From Acherontichlamydia pituitae (GTDB lineage: Bacteria > Chlamydiota > Chlamydiia > Chlamydiales > Rhabdochlamydiaceae): a stretch of DNA of 64,000 nucleotides. Both the position numbers and the translations under genes were made by a program. Below, one piece after another: positions 36,180 through 44,600 of this stretch. Location of the stretch: assembly GCA_019634675.1 (NCBI GenBank), contig JAHCAX010000003.1:62001-126000 (forward strand), read 5' to 3'. The notes below the pieces were generated by a model, which was not told the DNA's origin, made no database searches, and saw only the letters and a program-made list of their open reading frames with translations. The stretch's first letter is position 1. Each line of letters starts with the position of its first letter.

Positions 36180-37035
36180 TCTATTTTTCGGAAAAAATAG
36201 ATATAGCTGCGGGACAAATTTTGCGCTACACTTTTTCATCAAATTAGTCATTTACATAGACAGCCTCAAAAAAATCAGGATTAAGTTCACTAAAAAGTTT
36301 TGAAGAAACAAGAAATAGATATTTTAGTCGATCTGTTGAATGTCTATGTTTTCTAGATTGACCCTGCGAGTCGACGCGAGCTGGGACCCGCCTAATCGAG
36401 ACGAAGTCCGGGCGGGCTGCAAAGACACGAAAAAGGTCCAGTGGACCTTTAGAGTGCAAAGCTGGTGAAGCAGCCTTGGCTGCGAACTGGGGGCTCGAGC
36501 GCAACAAGCAGCCGATGGCTGCGGAGACACGAGAAGGTCCGGCGAACCTTCGCAGTGCAAAGCAGGTGAAGAGACCTTGGTCGAGAACTGGAGATCGCAC
36601 AGCAAAATTGCAGCGCAGGAAAGCCCGTTAGGGCGGCGGGCTGTTGAAGACATGAGAAGGTCCGGTGGACCTTCGTAATGCGAAACAGGTGAAGTGCCCT
36701 TGGGCACGAACTGGGCTCCGAAGGAGGTGCTTTGCACGGACCGATTCCGAGCACGCGATTTGGCAAAGCGAGCTGAGTCTCAAGAAGGCTAGCTGGCTGC
36801 GGAGACACGAGAAGGTTCTGCGAACCTTCGAAGTGCATAGCAGGTAAAGCGCCCTTGGGCGCAAACCGGCCCCCTAGGGGTGCGGACACGCAGTGCCGTG
36901 TTTCCGACATATGATATAGCGACTTCTAAAAAAATTTAGCCTTATCTCTATTAATTACTCTCCGATCACGCAGAATTTGCAAAATTTCTAGGAGATAGAT
37001 AAAGTGGACTCATGCGCTACTATCTATAGAGAATT
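36180..37035. other. Gene-free region between dcd and ruvB
   Basis: Apart from the repeat array (36415-36869) this holds AT-rich flanks. The last 130 bp must contain the ruvB promoter, but I see no strong -10/-35 pair. A GC-rich hairpin (AGCCCG ... CGGGCT) lies at about 36621-36642. Confidence 0.5.
36415..36869. repeat. Array of four 75-bp structured repeats
   Basis: Four direct copies lie at 36415-36490, 36517-36591, 36639-36714 and 36795-36869. Each has the order GGCTGC, GACACGA, a hairpin AAGGTYC..GRACCTT, GTGCAAAGCAGGTGAAG, a second small hairpin around CCTTGG, and GAACTGG. The spacers differ in length and sequence. Long minus-strand frames across the array read out the repeat and are not credible genes. 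Three more copies occur at 39280-39357 (reverse), 39470-39548 and 59498-59576. Confidence 0.8.
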
Positions 37036-38052
37036 ATGAACGAACCATTCATCCAATCTTCGTGGACAAAGCAAGATGAACCTTTCGAGGTGCCTCTGCG
37101 TCCGCAATCCCTTGTCGATTTTTCAGGTCAGGACTCGGTGCGCGAAAGGCTCGAAGTGCTGATCGCTGCAGCAAAAAAAAGGGGCGAGCCTTTAGGTCAT
37201 TGCCTGTTTTACGGGCCGCCGGGTCTTGGCAAGACGACCCTTGCGAACATCATCGCAAAAACGATGGGAACCCAGCTCGTCGTCACGTCAGGACCTATCA
37301 TCGAAAAGCCAGGAGACCTCGCAGGGATTTTGACGAACCTCAAAGAAGGTGACATCCTGTTCATTGACGAGATCCACCGGATGAACCGAGCTGTCGAAGA
37401 ATACCTCTATCCTGCGATGGAAGACTTTTCCCTCGATCTCATCATCGACAGCGGTCCTGCCGCGCGCAGCATCCAGGTCAAGCTAAACAGGTTCACATTG
37501 GTCGGCGCAACGACCCGGGTCGGCCTGCTGAGCGCTCCGATGCGTTCCCGCTTCACCTTTAATTGCCGCCTCGATTACTATGATCCCAAAGTCCTTGAAA
37601 GGATCATCACCAGATCAGCACACATTCTGAACATTGAGATCGATAAATCAGGAGCCTTGTGCATTGCAGAGCGCTCGCGCGGAACGCCGCGGATCGCCAA
37701 CAACCTGCTCCGATGGGTCCGCGACTATGCTCAGATCAAAGCGAACAGCAAGATCAATCTGAAAACTGCGGAAACCGCTCTGGACATGCTCAGCATCGAT
37801 CATCGGGGACTGGATGAAATGGACAAAAAAATCCTCAATGTGATCATCGATCATTATCAAGGCGGCCCTGTAGGGATCAGCACCCTATCTGCGGCCCTTT
37901 CAGAAGAGGCCCATACTTTAGAAGAAGTTTACGAGCCTTTTTTAATGATGCAGGGATTTTTAAAGCGCACATTGCGCGGTCGGGAAGTCACCGCATTGAC
38001 CTATCAACATCTCGGGCGAGCTTTGCCCCCAAAATTTAATCAGGGAGTTTAA
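37036..38052 (+). CDS. ruvB: Holliday junction branch-migration helicase RuvB
   Basis: A 338-residue AAA+ motor of the RuvABC system. It begins RPQSLVDFSGQDSVRERL. Walker A is FYGPPGLGKTTL and Walker B is ILFIDEIHR. Sensor 1 is VGATTRVGLLSAPMRSRF, and the C-terminal winged helix ends near RTLRGREVTALTY. Two bases separate it from spoIID, so they are co-transcribed, an order I also recall from Chlamydia (CT040-CT041). Confidence 0.97.
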   Translation: MNEPFIQSSWTKQDEPFEVPLRPQSLVDFSGQDSVRERLEVLIAAAKKRGEPLGHCLFYGPPGLGKTTLANIIAKTMGTQLVVTSGPIIEKPGDLAGILTNLKEGDILFIDEIHRMNRAVEEYLYPAMEDFSLDLIIDSGPAARSIQVKLNRFTLVGATTRVGLLSAPMRSRFTFNCRLDYYDPKVLERIITRSAHILNIEIDKSGALCIAERSRGTPRIANNLLRWVRDYAQIKANSKINLKTAETALDMLSIDHRGLDEMDKKILNVIIDHYQGGPVGISTLSAALSEEAHTLEEVYEPFLMMQGFLKRTLRGREVTALTYQHLGRALPPKFNQGV

Positions 38053-38054
38053 CC

Positions 38055-39239
38055 ATGAACTGGATCCACACTATAGTCGCATGCAGCCTTTGCGCTTCCG
38101 CTATTGCGCCATCTGTTGCGATGTCCGCAGCCATAGCGCTTCCAACCGATCTTTCTCAACAAGCAAAACCTGCGACGATCAAAGTTTTGATCGCGCGGCA
38201 CAAAGACAACGTCCTTTTGGAAGTCAAAGGGCGGTACATGGTCTATGATCCTGTAACTGGCCTTGAGGTCGGCAGCGGGATTTCAGCAAAACGCGCCCAA
38301 GTGATCCCTTGCCAAGAAGGCCTCCAATGGAAAGAGCTATTCCCAGGGATCGGCCAGATCAGGATCATGCCTGGCGACTCCCAGAGCACAATCCTCGTCG
38401 ATGGGATCGAATACCGCGGCTGCGTCGAGCTTTACGACGTCAACGGCAAGCTCAATGTCGTCAACGAAGTGGACATCGAAAGATATCTCAAATCGGTCAT
38501 GACAACCCAGTTTTCCCAGGAATACGATGAAGAGGTGATGGAAGCAGTCGCCATTATTGCCCGGACGAACGCCTATTATTTGGTCAATCGCAAGCCCAAC
38601 GCATATTACCATGTGGAAGCGCAGGAGGTCGGGTACCAAGGACATGCTCTGACATTGCAAAACCTGCATTTGGACAAAGCGATCAACAATACCCGCCATG
38701 TCGTAATGACCCACCAGCGCCAGCCTTTCGCAGCCACCTGGACAAAAGACAGCGCTGGAAAAACAGCTGACTACGCAGCTATTTTCCGAAAAGCGATCTC
38801 GACACCGCATGGCGTCGCTTCCCCTTACGCAGCCCATGAACGTTCGAAGCATGGCTGGTCGTTTGCCGTCTCTAAACAGGAACTGGCACGTGTTGCCGCA
38901 GCAGGGAAAGTCACTGCTGTCGAACTTTATCAGGATAAAGATTCTGAGAAAGTTTATGGCGTTCGGATCAAGGATGGGGAAAAAGCTCATGACATCGACT
39001 TCTTTAAGCTCCAAAACGCCCTTGGCGCTAATCGTCTGCGAAGCAATGATTTTACCATCAAGCTCAATGGCGACCAAATTGTGTTCAATGGATTTGGCGA
39101 AGGGCATGGAGTAGGCCTATGCTTGCTCGGCGCGCTCTCGATGGCAGAGCATGGAGCGAACACCCAAAAGATCTTAGCGACCTTTTTCCCGGATACGAAA
39201 TTGGAGAACATCCGCACGTTTTCATCCGACGCTAGATAA
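38055..39239 (+). CDS. spoIID: SpoIID/LytB-domain protein, septal peptidoglycan glycan-strand cleaving enzyme
   Basis: A 394-residue secreted protein. The N-terminal signal has a hydrophobic core TIVACSLCASAIAPSVAMSA. The SpoIID domain shows VNEVDIERYLKSVMTTQF with its catalytic-region Glu, AVAIIARTNAYYLV, and the conserved end GFGEGHGVGLCLLGALSMA. SpoIID homologues have been reported to cleave glycan strands at the chlamydial division septum. It is probably expressed with ruvB. Confidence 0.88.
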   Translation: MNWIHTIVACSLCASAIAPSVAMSAAIALPTDLSQQAKPATIKVLIARHKDNVLLEVKGRYMVYDPVTGLEVGSGISAKRAQVIPCQEGLQWKELFPGIGQIRIMPGDSQSTILVDGIEYRGCVELYDVNGKLNVVNEVDIERYLKSVMTTQFSQEYDEEVMEAVAIIARTNAYYLVNRKPNAYYHVEAQEVGYQGHALTLQNLHLDKAINNTRHVVMTHQRQPFAATWTKDSAGKTADYAAIFRKAISTPHGVASPYAAHERSKHGWSFAVSKQELARVAAAGKVTAVELYQDKDSEKVYGVRIKDGEKAHDIDFFKLQNALGANRLRSNDFTIKLNGDQIVFNGFGEGHGVGLCLLGALSMAEHGANTQKILATFFPDTKLENIRTFSSDAR

Positions 39240-39251
39240 TCAGGTTTTCTT

Positions 39252-39577
39252 AGCTTGACTTTGTACATGTTTGGTCCGGCCAGTTCGCGCCCAAGGGTGC
39301 TTCACCTGCTCCTCACTGCGAAGGTCCCCCGGACCCTCTCGTGTATCCGCAGCCTCGAAATATTTGCTTTCGAGGGCGTTTATTTAAACGGGAAGGGGTT
39401 AAAAAACCCCTTCCCGTTTAAATAAATCGACCAGTTCGGCCGGAGGCCGAACGCTCGAGAGGAAATAGGCGAGGCTGCGGAGACACGAAGAAGCTTCGGT
39501 GAAGCTTCGCAGTGCATAGCAGGTGAAGCGCCCTTGGGCGCGAACCGGTCGGATCAAAAAATGTGCAAAGTCGAGCT
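39252..39577. mobile_element. Composite palindromic element: inverted ends, two inverted 75-bp repeats, central hairpin
   Basis: The ends AGCTTGACTTTGTACAT and ATGTGCAAAGTCGAGCT are inverted repeats related to those at 25616. Inside are a reversed 75-bp repeat (39280-39357), a 48-bp near-perfect hairpin (39379-39426, TTTATTTAAACGGGAAGGGG and its complement) and a forward 75-bp repeat (39470-39548). The element ends only 9 bp before the next gene start, so it must contain any promoter for it. Confidence 0.75.
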
Positions 39578-39586
39578 TAGGATTGT

Positions 39587-41293
39587 ATGTCTTGCATAGC
39601 AGGAACGATCTACACTGAATCAGAAATTGGCGAGTGTCTTACTAAAAAGATGCTCGCCTTATCTCCTAGTTTTCCTAAAAAAATCACAAGGGACGGCCGA
39701 TTTGAATTAGGATCGGACCGCTTGATGCATCGCCATGTTCGCAAATTAATCCTTTTTGAAGGCCGCCTGAATAATTTTTCTGAAATTGTAAAAAGTCTTG
39801 AAGAACAACAGATCAAACTCATCGAGCCTTCCCCGGAAGAGGTCATCGGACACCTCTACGATCTACACAAAGAAAACCTACCCTTGCTCCTCGACGGATC
39901 TTTTGCCATCGCTATCTTAGACCTTGAGAAGCATGAGCTTATCTTGTTCCGCGATCGGATTGGCGAGCAACCGCTCTACTGGTGCCTGCATCAAAATACT
40001 TTTGTCTTTGCCAATTCCTTGAAGAGCATCCTAAACTCCGATCTCATCTCGAGATCGCCTGATATGGAAGCCTTTTCCTATTACATGGCCTTTGGGTTCA
40101 TTCCTCAGGAAAAAACCCTTGTGCGCGGCGTCTTTAAACTCCAGCCAGGACACTATTTGCTCTATACGCGCGACAACAACCTCTTCATACGTCCCTATTG
40201 GGCATACAGTGCGTTCATCCAAAATAAGAACCCTAGCGCACGCAAAGAAGATCTTGAGGAACTGATCCGGGACAGTTGGAAGTCCCATTTGTCCGCTGCC
40301 CACTCCCCTGTCCTATTAAGCGATTTCAATGAACCAGCGACTTATATTGGCCAAGGACTGCATGAGAGCATTTTAACCGTCTGTCCCAATCATCCCGCGT
40401 CCATTCAACCAAGCGAGGTCATTCAACAACTGCCGGAAATGATCTGGGCGCTGGACGAACCGATTGCCGACTTGAACTTTCCAGCTCGCTATTTCCTCTG
40501 CCGATCGCTCAAGGAACAGCACAAGACAGATCTCTTTTTTTCAACAGGCTCGCCAGAATGGTTATTTCAAGAGATCCAACCGCCCCAGATTTCCCACTCT
40601 CCCGCCTACGACCGCTTTAACCGATCGCTAAAGAAACATCTCATCATCCCGCTGCTTTCTCGCATCCACCTCAAAAGCGCCTATGCCATGCTGCGCTCCG
40701 CTCACACCCATCCCTGGCACAAGGCTTTTTTAAGCCAGTCCGCCCTCTTTACATCCGATGAGTTTGAGGACTTGCATTCAACACTCCTAAAACCGATCAA
40801 CCCTGAAATATTTCTCCACCGCTTTCCAGCGCTTGAGAAATTAGGCCCTACTCTAGGATCCCTTCTCTATCTCTATTATAAAACGAAGCTTCCTTCCGAA
40901 GTTCTTCCTACAGAAGTCCGATTGTGCGCCCATTTTGGAATGAAGAGGCATGCCCCCTACCTAAAAGACACGATCATCGAATGGATCGCTTCCCTTCCGG
41001 AAACCTCTTCCGGTTTTTCATTGAACGACCTTTTGATGAAAGGGAGAAAGCCTCAGCAAAAAAGGATACTGCCCTCTCTTCCCCATTGGGCGCAAACGAT
41101 GGAATACAAGCAGCTGACCGACCAGCTCAAATCAAGCCTTCTAGTTGAAGCCGGTATCCTTTCAAGCTCTTGGCTATCCGATCAAATGAAGAATTTCACC
41201 AGACATCCTCACCTTTTTTTTCAAGAAGCTTGGGGAATTCTCGTTCTTGAAACATGGTTCCGCCTTTATTTTGAACAAACTGCCCCAGTGTGA
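39587..41293 (+). CDS. Degenerate asparagine synthetase (AsnB-like) homologue
   Basis: A 568-residue protein of the AsnB/lasso-cyclase family. An N-terminal class II amidotransferase domain (LLLDGSFAIAILDLE, LFRDRIGEQPLYW) precedes a synthetase domain (IWALDEPIADLNFPARYF). Key residues are lost. The nucleophile Cys is residue 3 (MSC), not 2, and a stop just upstream leaves no other start. The amidotransferase FNGEIYN-type motif reads FEGRLNN. The SGGxDS pyrophosphate loop is replaced by LSDFNEP (245-250), and the SGDGxDE loop by STGSPEW (319-325). It is probably not an asparagine synthetase. It may be an adapted amide-forming or regulatory protein linked to the NRPS 350 bp downstream; that link is inference. 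Confidence 0.7.
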   Translation: MSCIAGTIYTESEIGECLTKKMLALSPSFPKKITRDGRFELGSDRLMHRHVRKLILFEGRLNNFSEIVKSLEEQQIKLIEPSPEEVIGHLYDLHKENLPLLLDGSFAIAILDLEKHELILFRDRIGEQPLYWCLHQNTFVFANSLKSILNSDLISRSPDMEAFSYYMAFGFIPQEKTLVRGVFKLQPGHYLLYTRDNNLFIRPYWAYSAFIQNKNPSARKEDLEELIRDSWKSHLSAAHSPVLLSDFNEPATYIGQGLHESILTVCPNHPASIQPSEVIQQLPEMIWALDEPIADLNFPARYFLCRSLKEQHKTDLFFSTGSPEWLFQEIQPPQISHSPAYDRFNRSLKKHLIIPLLSRIHLKSAYAMLRSAHTHPWHKAFLSQSALFTSDEFEDLHSTLLKPINPEIFLHRFPALEKLGPTLGSLLYLYYKTKLPSEVLPTEVRLCAHFGMKRHAPYLKDTIIEWIASLPETSSGFSLNDLLMKGRKPQQKRILPSLPHWAQTMEYKQLTDQLKSSLLVEAGILSSSWLSDQMKNFTRHPHLFFQEAWGILVLETWFRLYFEQTAPV

Positions 41294-41361
41294 TTATACA
41301 CAAATAACATGAAAAATCGGTTTTTAGCGCGAACCGGACTTGGCATGTTCCCGATTCTTTA

Positions 41362-41531
41362 GAGACTGTTAACGAATTTAGTTTCTGTCGATTTTTTGGA
41401 CTTTTTCAGAAAATTTTGCGTCCGTTTGTTGGGGGTTATATCAACTTTCATATATTACCCCCAATAAACGGACGCAAAATTTGCGAAAAATTCTCAAAAA
41501 AGCGACGAAACCTAAATCTGTTAACAGTCTC
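41362..41531. mobile_element. MITE-like element (GAGACTGTTAAC ends) with TTA target duplication
   Basis: A 170-bp palindrome between the asparagine-synthetase-like gene and the NRPS. The ends GAGACTGTTAAC and GTTAACAGTCTC are perfect inverted repeats. Inner arms (GCGTCCGTTTGTTGGGGGTT and AACGGACGC) also pair. TTA flanks both sides (41359-41361 and 41532-41534). When transcribed it could act as a strong terminator. Confidence 0.8.
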
Positions 41532-41571
41532 TTAGGTTATTTCAGTATAATTAGCTCTTGTGAGTAATCTT

Positions 41572-41601
41572 TTCACTCTTGTATTGAGTAATTAATATAA
41601 A
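41572..41601 (+). promoter_or_regulatory. Possible NRPS promoter
   Basis: TTCACT, 18-bp spacer, TATAAA, followed by a leader of about 35 nt. The only purine-rich stretch (GAGGG) lies some 14 nt before the ATG, so the ribosome-binding site is poor. The promoter lies just right of the MITE, so the NRPS is probably its own transcription unit. Confidence 0.35.
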
Positions 41602-41643
41602 AGCATCTCTTCGTTAAGCATAAATGAGGGTAAATATTGTCCA

Positions 41644-44600
41644 ATGAATAAATCTCTTACTCGCATTCAGAAAAGAATTTATGAAGCCTCTCAACTCGAT
41701 GCTGGATGGCCGACATATAACCAACCCATGGCCTTCCATTTGAAAGGCAAGCTCGATATCGACAGCATTGAAAAAAATCTGGGAATCCTTGGAAAGGTCC
41801 ATCCAGAGCTAAGCAACAAATCGATCCCTCTTCAGAAAGAAGACTTTTCTTCGATAGGAAAAAAAGAGCGGTTTCATAAAGCGCTTGAATTCCTAAGAAC
41901 CAAGGCTAAAGAGCCGATCCCTATCGATGTTCCGCCGTTTGTTGAGGCATCGCTCGCCATCTTGGGACCTCGAGAATATCTTCTTTTTTTCAACATGCAC
42001 CTTGTTGCCGCAGATAGCCATTCTACCCGAATATTCTTAAGACAAATTTCCGAATTGTACAATGGGCATCGTTCGGTTGGAAAAGTTAAGTTCAAAAGAA
42101 TCGATGTCATCAAAGAATCAAAGAAAGGCTCCGCTTACTGGAAGAAATTGCTGGAAGGAGCGAACTTCGTCTTGGAACTTCCCAAAACCAGCTCGCGACC
42201 TCATGAAAATATTAGGAAGGGGGATATCGTTAGTTCTTCTCTTAGACCGGCCTTGTCTAAACAGCTTCGGAGATTTGCAAAAAATAAAAAGACCGACTTA
42301 TTCAGTTTGCTGCAGGCGGCTTTTGGGGCATTTCTCTACCGCTATACTGGGCAAGAAGATTTTATTATTGGATATCCTGTCGATCTTAGGCCTAAAGGAC
42401 TCGATGCGCAGTTAGGTGTCTATATCAATACGATTCCTATGCGGTTTCAAATGACAGCGGAGATGAATTTCCTAGAGCTGCTCAAACAAGCACGCCGATG
42501 GCATAATAAGGCAAAGTCTTATCGAAACTGTCCATATGAAGACATCGTCAAAAGAGCGGGGATTAGAGAAGCTCATGTACGGGAGCCTCTTTTCAATGTC
42601 TTTTTCTCTATGGAAAGCGATTCAGCCAATGCTTTTCGCCTTGCGGGCATTGAATCGAAAAAAATCGATCTTCCTACAGGGAGTTCAAAATTCGACCTCT
42701 CCTTACATACAATTCAAAAAGGCAGCTCCATCCACCTTTCTTTTGAGTATCCAGTAAGCCTTCAAGATCGGGGATTCATCGAACGGATGGCTGCTAATTT
42801 TCAAGTCTTCTTAAAAGATCTCATCACCTACCCCAAAAAAAAGATAGTCGCTTTACAGCTATTAACGCAAAAAGAGAAACAAGAACTTCTCAAAATAGGA
42901 CCAGGCCCTAAGAGAGCCTATCCGCGCAATAAAAGCGTCGTCGATGTTTTTGAGGAAACGGTAAAAAAATATCCAACGACTACGGCTTTGCGCTTTCAAG
43001 GAAACAGCTTGAGCTATGAAGAGCTTAATCGAAAAGCGAACCAGCTGGCGCGCTATCTGCAAGACAAAGGGGTGAAACAACAGGATTTTGTAGGGATCTA
43101 TTTAGAGCGCTCGATCGACTTATTTGTGGGGATCCTAGGGATCTTAAAAGCAGGGGCGATCTATGTTCCAATCGATGCAAGCTATCCGATGGAAAGAAAG
43201 CTTTATATGATTAACGATACCAGGTTGAAGATCCTGATCACATCGAAAGCTTATAGCGAAGAGTTCCCTAAAGAGAACCTCAGCATGCTCTTCTTAAACC
43301 AGACCGATTTGAGCAGACATGCTCAGACTAACCTCCATCTTAAGATCAAGCCTCTAGACTTGGCCTATGTCAATTATACATCGGGAACAACAGGAAATCC
43401 CAAGGGAGTGCAGATTTATCATCGGAGCATCAATCGATTGGTCAAAAATCCAAACTGGGCTTCCTTCTCACCTAATGACCGCTTTTTGCAGATTTCAAAT
43501 ATTTCATTCGACGCCCTCGTTCATGAATTGTGGGGGGCTCTTCTCAATGGAGCGACAGTGTGCATCTATCCTCAGATCACCCTTTCTTCTGATGAGCTGG
43601 GCAGATTCATAGCTGAAGAAAAAATCACACAAATCATTTTCACCTCCCGCCTCTTCATTGTAATGGTGGAAGAAGCGCTGCAACATTTGAAGGGGGTAGC
43701 CTGCATATGCTCGGTTGGAGACGCCATGTCGGCCAAGCATGCCAAAATTGCTTTTGAAAATTTGCCTTCCTGCCAAGTGATCAATGCCTGCGGACACACA
43801 GAAAATACGACGCATACGACTTCTTACCAGATCTTCGATTCAAAGATCATCGAACATGAAGTTCCTATCGGACGTCCGATCGGAAATACTTCGGTCTATA
43901 TTTTGGACAGGAATCGGCAACTTGTCCCTTTTGGAGCTAACGGAGAGCTGTGCACGGGAGGCGATGGACTTGCTAAAGGCTATCTTAACCGTCCTGACCT
44001 TACATCGGATAAATTCATCCCCAATCCTTGCGGAAAAGATAAACTTTACCGCACCGGCGACCTAGTCCGCTATCTTCCCGATGGAAACCTCTCTTTCCTA
44101 GGGCGTATTGACACACAGGTCAAGATCAGAGGTTTTCGCATTGAGCTAAGCGAAGTCGAAGAAACTGTACGCGAGTACCCTGACGCAGCAGATTGCATCG
44201 CAATGGCCCTTGAAGATGTTCCTGGGGATAAAAAGCTGATCGCCTATGTCGAAGCAAAGGATAAAAAGAAAATCGATCCGGAACAGCTCAGAAGATGGGT
44301 CTTCTCTAAACTCCCATCCTTTATGGTCCCAAGCTTATTTGTTATCCTGGACAAATTCCCGATGACTCCCAACGGGAAAGTAGACCGAAAAGCTCTCAAA
44401 GCCCCAGACGTCATTGAAGAGAAGGCATCCACGTTTAAAACTGAAACTGAAAAGACGATTGCTGCTGTGTGGCTCAAGATCCTTCATCGAAAATCGATCA
44501 ATCGCAATGACCATTTCTTTAAAATCGGCGGCGATTCTATCCATGCAATGCAGGCAGCCTCGCAATTAAAAAGGATCTTTCATTGCGAAATCAACGCTGG

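Noticed and set aside
36415..36869. CRISPR array
   Set aside because: Repeat units are about 75 bp with spacers of about 26-80 bp of uneven length, units are diverged and contain two hairpins, and no cas genes are present.
36244..36910. Several long minus-strand reading frames (up to about 150 codons) over the repeat array
   Set aside because: They translate the 75-bp repeat in different frames, giving recurring Ser/Pro/Leu-rich strings, with no conserved domain or ribosome-binding site.
39587..41293. Functional asparagine synthetase
   Set aside because: Both ATP-site loops and the usual N-terminal Cys2 are missing.
41294..41643. Riboswitch or attenuator before the NRPS
   Set aside because: The strong palindrome has perfect terminal repeats and TTA duplications, so a mobile element explains it better.
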